Positions 57,844 to 64,000 of a stretch of 64,000 nucleotides of DNA are shown here, piece by piece. The notes below the pieces were generated by a model. That model made no database searches and had not been told where the DNA came from. It saw only the letters and a list, made by a program, of their open reading frames with translations. The translations under genes and the position numbers were made by a program. Numbering within the stretch: position 1 is the stretch's first letter; each line of letters opens with the position of its first letter. Source of the DNA: an uncultured Flavobacteriaceae bacterium (lineage in GTDB: Bacteria > Bacteroidota > Bacteroidia > Flavobacteriales > Flavobacteriaceae); assembly GCA_938017825.1 (NCBI GenBank), contig CALIJE010000020.1:29369-93368 (forward strand), given 5' to 3'.

Positions 57844-58920
57844 ATGCAACAATATAAGGTTATCGGTCTAATGTCGGGCACCTCCTTGGATGGGCTCGAC
57901 CTTTGTTACTGCCATATTAGCAAAGATGGGCACCTATGGTCATTTGAAATCATGGCTACTAAAAGTATTTCCTATTCTACTGATATGCAGTTAGAATTAA
58001 AAGATTCGATCTTCCTAAAGGCCGATGAGCTGCTTCAATTTCATAATACGTACGGAAGCTGGTTAGGCCAGCAGGCCAAAAAGTTCATCGCCGAAGAAAA
58101 ACTTGAAGTCGATTTTATCGCTAGCCACGGTCATACGACACACCACCAACCAGAAAATGGACTCACCTTCCAAATAGGCTCTGGCCAACATTTGGCCAAT
58201 GAAAGTGGTTGCAAGGTGATTTGCGATTTTAGAACAAATGATGTTGCCCTTGGGGGTCAAGGTGCGCCCTTAGTGCCTATTGGCGATCAATTGTTTTTTG
58301 GCGCATATGACTTCTGCTTAAATTTAGGAGGTATTAGCAATATCTCCCTAGAGCAAAAAGGAAAGCGCATTGCCTATGATATTGGTCTGGCGAATATGAT
58401 TCTGAATTACATTACCAGAAAAATCGATTTAGCATATGATAAAGGAGGGGAATTGGCCCGTTCTGGCAAAATAAATTATAATATGCTAGATCGATTAAAT
58501 GGGCTAAAATACTATTTACTCCCCCACCCTAAGTCAATAGGTTATGAGTGGTTTGTTGAAGAGGTGGTACCGATCGTTGAGATAACCGATGACACAACCG
58601 AAAATCTATTACATACTTCCATTCACCATATTTGCGAAAAGGTTGCTCAGCAAGTAAAACTAAACAGCATCAAAAAAGAGAACTCACTATTTGTAACCGG
58701 TGGCGGTGCCCTGAATGACTTCCTTATCGAAGTACTTAAAGATAAGTTAGGTACGCATACCAAGGTCATTGTGCCGAATAAAGAGCTGATCGAGTTTAAG
58801 GAAGCAACGGTTTTTGCCTTAATGGGAGCCCTGCGTATCGCACAAGAAATCAATGTGCTAAAATCTGTGACCGGGGCCAAAAAAGATTCTTCGAGCGGTG
58901 TACTTTATCTCCCTAACTAA
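57844..58920 (+). CDS. anmK: Anhydro-N-acetylmuramic acid kinase
   Basis: A 358-aa ASKHA kinase that opens 1,6-anhydroMurNAc and phosphorylates it to MurNAc-6-phosphate, the substrate of MurQ (50545-51354). The N-terminal signature GLMSGTSLDGLDLCY is at residues 8-22. DFIASHGHTTHHQP (about 90-103), FQIGSGQHLANESG, then DFRTNDVALGGQGAPLVP near 128-145 are conserved AnmK segments; FVTGGGALNDFL near 280 binds nucleotide. It is the last gene of the recycling transcript; 52 bases follow before the acetate cassette. Confidence 0.96.
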   Translation: MQQYKVIGLMSGTSLDGLDLCYCHISKDGHLWSFEIMATKSISYSTDMQLELKDSIFLKADELLQFHNTYGSWLGQQAKKFIAEEKLEVDFIASHGHTTHHQPENGLTFQIGSGQHLANESGCKVICDFRTNDVALGGQGAPLVPIGDQLFFGAYDFCLNLGGISNISLEQKGKRIAYDIGLANMILNYITRKIDLAYDKGGELARSGKINYNMLDRLNGLKYYLLPHPKSIGYEWFVEEVVPIVEITDDTTENLLHTSIHHICEKVAQQVKLNSIKKENSLFVTGGGALNDFLIEVLKDKLGTHTKVIVPNKELIEFKEATVFALMGALRIAQEINVLKSVTGAKKDSSSGVLYLPN

Positions 58921-58972
58921 AGATTAAGGTGAATTCGCTATCTTAGGAAACTATTCTCAAAACAATGCGATT

Positions 58973-59233
58973 ATGAGCGAAAAACAACAAAAGGCCACGG
59001 CCTATTGGAAAGAAAATCTACGATACCTCATTATTTTACTTCTCATATGGTTTATGGTATCCTATGGAGCGGGTATTCTTTTTAAGGAGGCATTGGATAG
59101 TATTCAAATCGGAGGTTTTAAACTAGGCTTTTGGTTTGCTCAACAAGGTTCAATTTATGTATTTGTCATTTTGATTTTCGTTTATGTTCGATTAATGAAC
59201 AAGCTCGATAAAAAGTACGGGTACGATGAGTAA
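58973..59233 (+). CDS. Small subunit of a sodium/solute symporter (DUF4212)
   Basis: An 86-aa membrane protein with two helices (about residues 18-35 and 55-75) of the DUF4212 family. The conserved AYWKENLRYLIILLLIWFMV and GFWFAQQGSIYVFVILIFVY match this family, which is nearly always encoded just before a VC_2705-type sodium:solute symporter, as here (45 bases upstream). It is thought to be a small partner of the symporter. It is one of the easily missed small genes in this window. Confidence 0.9.
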   Translation: MSEKQQKATAYWKENLRYLIILLLIWFMVSYGAGILFKEALDSIQIGGFKLGFWFAQQGSIYVFVILIFVYVRLMNKLDKKYGYDE

Positions 59234-59278
59234 TTCTTCCAAACCAACTACTTTAAGCAAAATCTAACAACCAAAATT

Positions 59279-60991
59279 ATGAGCGTTCAAACGTGGACTT
59301 ATCTTTTAGTCGGAATCACCTTCGCCTTATATATTGGAATCGCAATTTGGTCTCGGGCGAGCTCTACCAAAGAATTTTATGTGGCCGGTGGTGGTGTTTC
59401 CCCTTTGGCCAATGGCATGGCCACTGCCGCCGACTGGATGTCTGCAGCTTCGTTTATCTCTATGGCAGGTATCATAGCCTTTGCAGGTTATGATGGTTCG
59501 GTTTATTTAATGGGTTGGACCGGCGGTTATGTACTACTTGCACTTTTGCTAGCGCCCTATTTGCGTAAGTTTGGAAAGTTCACCGTTCCTGATTTTATTG
59601 GAGATCGCTACTACTCCAATACTGCGCGCATCGTTGCGGTCGTCTGTGCTTTATTGGTTTCCTTTACCTATGTCGCAGGCCAAATGCGTGGCGTGGGAGT
59701 TGTCTTTTCACGTTTTCTGGAAGTGGATATCAATACAGGGGTCATCATCGGAATGGTCATTGTACTTTTTTATGCGGTATTAGGTGGAATGAAGGGCATC
59801 ACCTATACGCAGGTAGCCCAATATTGTGTTTTGATTTTTGCCTTTATGGTGCCGGCGATATTTATATCTATACAAATGACCGGAAATCCTATTCCGCAAT
59901 TGGGAATGGGGTCTGCGCTAAATGATGGCTCTGGCCTCTATTTGTTGGAAAAATTAAACGGACTTTCAACTGAACTCGGTTTTGCGGAATATACCTCCGG
60001 TTCTAAGGATCTTATCGATGTTTTCGCCATTACCTTGGCACTGATGGTGGGCACAGCGGGCTTACCCCATGTCATCGTCCGTTTCTTTACCGTAAAACGA
60101 GTAAAGGATGCCCGTAAATCTGCAGGTTTGGCGTTATTGCTCATTGCCATATTATATACAACAGCCCCAGCTGTTGCAGTATTCGCACGCACAAATATGA
60201 TCAATACAGTAAGCGAGCAAGAGTATGGTAAGATGCCAGAGTGGTTTAAAAACTGGGAGGAAACAGGATTGTTGAGCTTCGAGGATAAAAATGCGGATGG
60301 CAAGATTCAATATGTTGCGGATGCAGCAATAAATGAACTTACCGTAGACCGTGATATCATGGTTTTGGCCAATCCGGAAATTGCAGACCTTCCGGCCTGG
60401 GTAATTGCCCTGGTTGCAGCCGGAGGCCTAGCCGCAGCGTTATCCACCGCCGCAGGATTACTATTGGTGATTTCGTCTTCGGTTTCACATGATTTGATCA
60501 AGAAGGTTTTTGTTCCCACAATTTCTGAAAAAGGAGAGCTTTGGGCGGCTAGGGGCGCTGCAACGGTCGCCGTAGTTATCGCCGGCTATTTTGGCATTAA
60601 TCCGCCAGGCTTTGTAGCGGCCGTGGTTGCTTTGGCCTTCGGCCTCGCAGCGGCATCATTTTTTCCGGCCATTGTACTTGGGATTTTTTATAAACGTATG
60701 AACAAAGAAGGTGCGATTGCAGGGATGGTTGTCGGAATATTGCTCATGTTATTTTACATGCTTAAATTCAAATTCGGAATTTTTGACGGTGGTAAAGAAG
60801 CTGTAGCCGGACTCCAAGCCGATTGGTGGTTTGGTATTTCCCCAGAAGGTTTTGGGTCGGTGGCCATGATCGTAAATTTCCTAGTGTCTATAGTAGTCAT
60901 GCAATTTACCCCGTCACCACCGCATCATGTACAGGAAATAGTAGAGGATATTCGCATTCCTAGTGACGCGGGAGCAGCAGTTGATCACTAA
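59279..60991 (+). CDS. Cation/acetate-type sodium:solute symporter (VC_2705 subfamily)
   Basis: A 570-aa inner-membrane symporter with about 13 helices. Typical segments are FYVAGGGVSPLANGMATAAD, WMSAASFISMAGIIAFAGYDG, YTQVAQYCVLIFAFMVPAIF and GLAAALSTAAGLLLVISSSV. The paired DUF4212 gene upstream defines the VC_2705 subfamily. The gene order symporter, small NTF2-like protein, acetyl-CoA synthetase supports acetate or another short carboxylate as substrate, which Acs would trap as the CoA thioester. The ion used is likely Na+, normal for marine bacteria, but this is inferred. Confidence 0.92.
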   Translation: MSVQTWTYLLVGITFALYIGIAIWSRASSTKEFYVAGGGVSPLANGMATAADWMSAASFISMAGIIAFAGYDGSVYLMGWTGGYVLLALLLAPYLRKFGKFTVPDFIGDRYYSNTARIVAVVCALLVSFTYVAGQMRGVGVVFSRFLEVDINTGVIIGMVIVLFYAVLGGMKGITYTQVAQYCVLIFAFMVPAIFISIQMTGNPIPQLGMGSALNDGSGLYLLEKLNGLSTELGFAEYTSGSKDLIDVFAITLALMVGTAGLPHVIVRFFTVKRVKDARKSAGLALLLIAILYTTAPAVAVFARTNMINTVSEQEYGKMPEWFKNWEETGLLSFEDKNADGKIQYVADAAINELTVDRDIMVLANPEIADLPAWVIALVAAGGLAAALSTAAGLLLVISSSVSHDLIKKVFVPTISEKGELWAARGAATVAVVIAGYFGINPPGFVAAVVALAFGLAAASFFPAIVLGIFYKRMNKEGAIAGMVVGILLMLFYMLKFKFGIFDGGKEAVAGLQADWWFGISPEGFGSVAMIVNFLVSIVVMQFTPSPPHHVQEIVEDIRIPSDAGAAVDH

Positions 60992-61024
60992 ATGCAATTG
61001 TTAACAATAACAAACTAAAGGTTT

Positions 61025-61405
61025 ATGAGCCCAGAAAAATTTGTGAAGGAATATGAACTTGCATTAGGTACACAAGAATGGAAAAATGTAGCCCCATTGG
61101 TACGTAAAAATGCCAATGTCACCTTTTCCAATGGGCAGGTACATCAAGGTAAGGGGGCAATAAAAATTGCATTTGAAAAGAACTTTTCGTCGATAAAAAA
61201 CGAATTGTATGAGATTCAAAATTTAAGGTGGTTACTCAAAACCACTACTACTGCGGTCTATTTGTTCGATTTTCGATGGAAAGGCATCATCAACAACGAG
61301 CCAGCGCAGGGGAAGGGTATCGGAACTTCGGTTTTGGTGCACGAAAATGGCCAATGGCTCTTGCTCGCAGAGCATCTGGGAAGCGCACCAAAAAACCAAA
61401 ATTAG
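61025..61405 (+). CDS. NTF2-like/SnoaL-type small protein
   Basis: A 126-aa soluble protein lying 33 bases after the symporter gene and 30 bases before acs. The pattern MSPEKFVKEYELALGTQEWKN..., a beta-rich core with VTFSNGQVHQGKGAI, and the C-terminal WLLLAEHLGSAP fits the NTF2-like cone fold used by many small enzymes and by ligand-binding proteins. No catalytic residues can be named. Its position between an acetate-type importer and Acs suggests an auxiliary role in that pathway. Confidence 0.75.
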   Translation: MSPEKFVKEYELALGTQEWKNVAPLVRKNANVTFSNGQVHQGKGAIKIAFEKNFSSIKNELYEIQNLRWLLKTTTTAVYLFDFRWKGIINNEPAQGKGIGTSVLVHENGQWLLLAEHLGSAPKNQN

Positions 61406-61435
61406 ATTGAAAAAATTAAAAAATATTGAGTAATA

Positions 61436-63343
61436 ATGAGCAATTATCATATCAAACATTTAGAAGAATATTTTCAGGTCTATCGAAAATCGGTTCGTAA
61501 TCCTGAAGGATTTTGGGAGGAAATTGCAGAGGAGCATTTCGTTTGGCGAAAGAAATGGGACAAGGTTTTGGATTGGGATTTCACGAAACCGGAAATCAAA
61601 TGGTTTGAAGGGGCAAAATTGAATATCACTGAAAATTGCCTTGATAGACATTTACCGACTAGAGGTGACAAAACCGCAATTCTTTTTGAGCCAAACGACC
61701 CGCAAGAAGAAGCACAGCATATTACGTATCGACAATTACATGAACGTGTTTGCCGTATGGCGAACGTGTTACTAGACCATGGTATTCAAAAAGGGGACCG
61801 AGTTTGTATTTATCTACCAATGATTCCTGAATTGGCAGTTTCCCTTTTGGCATGTGCCCGAATCGGGGCCATACACTCGGTCGTATTTGCCGGATTCTCG
61901 GCGAATGCGCTTTCCACGCGAATCAATGATTCCGATTGTAAAATGGTCATTTGTTCCGACGGTTCATTTAGAGGGGCTAAAACAATCGATTTAAAAGGCA
62001 TTGTAGACAAAGGCTTAGAAGATTGTCCTGGGGTAGAAAACGTTTTGGTGGTAAAACGCATCAATTCCGATGTTCAAATGAAAGCGGGAAGAGACCAATG
62101 GTTACAACCGCTGTTAGACAGTGCATATGCAGAATTATCCGCCGAAATAATGAATGCTGAAGATCCTTTGTTTATTTTATATACGTCAGGTTCAACAGGG
62201 AAGCCCAAAGGTATGGTACACACCACCGGTGGCTATATGGTCTATACTGCCTATACCTTTAAAAATGCATTTCAATACACCGAAAACGATGTCTATTGGT
62301 GTTCTGCGGACATTGGTTGGATAACCGGGCATTCGTACATCGTTTACGGACCATTGGCAAATGGCGCAACCACGGTAATGTTCGAAGGCGTTCCCTCCTA
62401 TCCGGATTATGGGCGTTTTTGGGAAATAATCGAGAAGCATAAAATCAACCAATTCTATACTGCCCCAACAGCAATACGTGCTTTGGCAAAGGAGAATCTA
62501 GACTTTGTAGAAAAACATGATCTATCCTCTTTAAAAGTTTTAGGTTCTGTCGGAGAACCTATAAATGAAGAAGCATGGCATTGGTACAATAACAATATAG
62601 GCAAAAAGAAGAGCCCCATTATAGATACTTGGTGGCAGACTGAAACCGGGGGTATGATGATTACGCCTATACCCTATGTGACCCCTACTACCCCAACTTA
62701 TGCCACGCTTCCATTTATAGGCATTCAGCCTGCTTTAATGGATGAAGAAGGCAAAGAAATCAAAGGCAATCAAGTCGATGGGCGTTTGTGTATCAAATTC
62801 CCTTGGCCTTCCATAGCACGAACCATTTGGGGCAATCACGACAGATATAGAGACACCTATTTTTCTGCATATAAGAACATGTATTTTACAGGCGACGGCG
62901 CTTTACGCGATGCTGTGGGCTATTACAGAATTACGGGTCGGGTTGATGATGTTATAATCGTTTCGGGACATAATTTAGGAACAGCTCCCATCGAAGATTC
63001 CATCAACGAGCACCCAGCTGTGGCGGAATCCGCAATAGTAGGATTTCCCCATGATGTCAAAGGGAACGCCCTATATGGCTATGTAATTTTAAAGGAAACC
63101 GGGGAAAGCAGAGACCGAGACAACCTTAGAAAAGAAATCAACCAACAAATCACTGAGCAGATTGGTCCTATTGCCAAACTAGATAAAATTCAGTTTGTAC
63201 CTGGTTTGCCAAAGACAAGAAGTGGAAAAATTATGAGACGCATCTTACGAAAGATCGCGAGCAAAGACACCGGAAATTTGGGTGATACCAGTACACTTTT
63301 AAATCCGGAAGTTGTTCAGGATATTAAGGATAAGGCCTTATAA
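61436..63343 (+). CDS. acs: Acetyl-CoA synthetase
   Basis: A 635-aa AMP-forming acetate-CoA ligase. The adenylation P-loop YTSGSTGKPKGMVHTTGGY is near residues 247-265; DTWWQTETGG near 398-407 contains the acetate-pocket Trp typical of Acs; TRSGKIMRRILRK ends at the catalytic lysine Lys598, the site that protein acetylases silence in other bacteria. The protein lacks extra domains. It closes the cassette of DUF4212, symporter and NTF2-like protein, which together could import and activate acetate. The tail-to-tail gap to the next gene is 2 bases. Confidence 0.95.
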   Translation: MSNYHIKHLEEYFQVYRKSVRNPEGFWEEIAEEHFVWRKKWDKVLDWDFTKPEIKWFEGAKLNITENCLDRHLPTRGDKTAILFEPNDPQEEAQHITYRQLHERVCRMANVLLDHGIQKGDRVCIYLPMIPELAVSLLACARIGAIHSVVFAGFSANALSTRINDSDCKMVICSDGSFRGAKTIDLKGIVDKGLEDCPGVENVLVVKRINSDVQMKAGRDQWLQPLLDSAYAELSAEIMNAEDPLFILYTSGSTGKPKGMVHTTGGYMVYTAYTFKNAFQYTENDVYWCSADIGWITGHSYIVYGPLANGATTVMFEGVPSYPDYGRFWEIIEKHKINQFYTAPTAIRALAKENLDFVEKHDLSSLKVLGSVGEPINEEAWHWYNNNIGKKKSPIIDTWWQTETGGMMITPIPYVTPTTPTYATLPFIGIQPALMDEEGKEIKGNQVDGRLCIKFPWPSIARTIWGNHDRYRDTYFSAYKNMYFTGDGALRDAVGYYRITGRVDDVIIVSGHNLGTAPIEDSINEHPAVAESAIVGFPHDVKGNALYGYVILKETGESRDRDNLRKEINQQITEQIGPIAKLDKIQFVPGLPKTRSGKIMRRILRKIASKDTGNLGDTSTLLNPEVVQDIKDKAL

Positions 63344-63345
63344 AA

Positions 63346-64000
63346 TTAGCGGCGAACAAGCATCATTATTCCTAAAGCCAAAAGACCACAAACTGCCAGC
63401 CCCAAGAACATGGGCCACATCGTTTGATCAATAAATTTTCCAATAAAATCAGCGATAGGTACGGCTAAAACCGTTGAAAAAAAACCGTTGATAGCGGCAC
63501 CTATGCCAGCTATATGGCCAATCGGTTCCATCGCAATAGATCTAAAATTGCCCCATAAAAATCCAAGACAAAAAAATTGTGTGCTCAAGAACACAATCGA
63601 AACCGGTACGCTTGGGTTTGGGGTTCCCCAGAATAAAAACACATACAACATAGCAATACCACAGAAAGCACATAGTGCCATAAATGACAATTTGCGCATT
63701 CCAAAGCGCAAGACCAAGGTACCGTTAAGAAAGGTGGCAAAACCAATTGAAATTGCAAGTCCGGCAAATATATATGGGAATTCTTCAGTGAGTCCGTATT
63801 GATCTTCGAAAACCTGTTGCGAAGCGCTTAAATATACCAAGAAAGCACCTGTAACGAGCCCGGACACAATGGTAAACGCTACGGTTTCCCGATACTTGAT
63901 AAACTCTAAAAAACCATCTATAAATCGCTGGATCGAAAATGCCACCTTATATTCAGGTTTTAGTGTTTCTGCCTGTCGTTTCCAAAACCAAAAACTAATT
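63346..64000 (-). CDS. MFS drug-resistance-type transporter (Bcr/CflA-like), N-terminal end outside the window
   Basis: The frame has no stop up to base 64000, so the gene runs past the window edge; only the C-terminal 217 residues are seen. A GTG at 63945 is not a true start: upstream in-frame residues (KRQAETLKPEYK) continue the cytoplasmic loop of an MFS protein. About six helices follow, with the conserved turn FGMRKLSFMALCAFCGIAML and a late GHIAGIGAAINGFFSTVLAV, which match the second half of Bcr/CflA-type multidrug or sugar efflux proteins. The substrate is unknown. Confidence 0.8.
   Translation of the reverse strand, partial: ISFWFWKRQAETLKPEYKVAFSIQRFIDGFLEFIKYRETVAFTIVSGLVTGAFLVYLSASQQVFEDQYGLTEEFPYIFAGLAISIGFATFLNGTLVLRFGMRKLSFMALCAFCGIAMLYVFLFWGTPNPSVPVSIVFLSTQFFCLGFLWGNFRSIAMEPIGHIAGIGAAINGFFSTVLAVPIADFIGKFIDQTMWPMFLGLAVCGLLALGIMMLVRR

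Noticed and set aside
63346..63945. A complete 199-aa transporter starting at the GTG at 63945
   Set aside because: The frame continues without a stop to the window edge and the upstream residues fit an MFS protein; the gene is cut by the window, not short.

Overview
The window looks like a chromosomal segment of a marine-type member of the Bacteroidota, most likely family Flavobacteriaceae. The evidence is a SusC/SusD pair, a giant type IX secretion (T9SS) substrate with SprB-like repeats and a gliding-motility-type C-terminus, a bacillithiol gene (bshA), several promoters with the Bacteroidota -7 element TAnnTTTG, and few recognisable Shine-Dalgarno sequences. No rRNA, tRNA, CRISPR array, insertion sequence or prophage was recognised. 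The genes look like stable chromosomal content.

Layout. 1-1146: tail of an unidentified gene and a WecA/MraY-type glycan-lipid initiating transferase. 1228-12350 (minus strand): OmpA-like protein, small lipoprotein, bshA, a secreted GH3/serine-hydrolase fusion, a 160-aa conserved protein, two Fe-S redox proteins, an MlaD-like protein and an amidase. 12493-15677 (plus): LptD-like protein and RidA. 15681-23230 (minus): BadF/BadG-type sugar kinase, gapA, pfkA and TamB. 23288-28800: tsaD, rsmE, a DUF1223 protein on the opposite strand, DUF4159 protein, AI-2E-type permease, THUMP-like methyltransferase. 29182-39970: a carbohydrate-uptake locus of SusC, SusD, a large FG-GAP/ASPIC lipoprotein, and a sulfatase plus esterase-like lipoprotein pair on the opposite strand. 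40137-48749: a 2870-aa repeat protein. 48884-50536: a PQQ-type sugar dehydrogenase and a monohaem cytochrome c. 50545-58920: a peptidoglycan-recycling cluster. 58973-63343: an acetate uptake and activation cassette. 63346-64000: a partial MFS transporter.

The most coherent system is 50545-58920. It holds murQ, a DeoR/GlpR-type regulator, a NagB fused to a PIG-L-type deacetylase domain, an AmpG-like permease, a cytosolic NagZ, a methyltransferase and anmK. Together they can take an anhydro-muropeptide from import to fructose-6-phosphate, except that no nagA is present in the window; the deacetylase domain fused to NagB could fill that step. The divergent control region holds three copies of a 10-base word, ATGCTGTTTT, placed over the expected -33 positions of both promoters, which looks like the regulator's own operator set.

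A second theme is outer-envelope assembly: TamB, LptD, MlaD-like protein, amidase, OmpA-like protein and the GH3 fusion. Five of the six tail-to-tail gene pairs are separated by 8 bases or fewer with no terminator between them.

Limits: all functions were assigned by reading motifs and recalling families; no database search, structure prediction or statistics was run.
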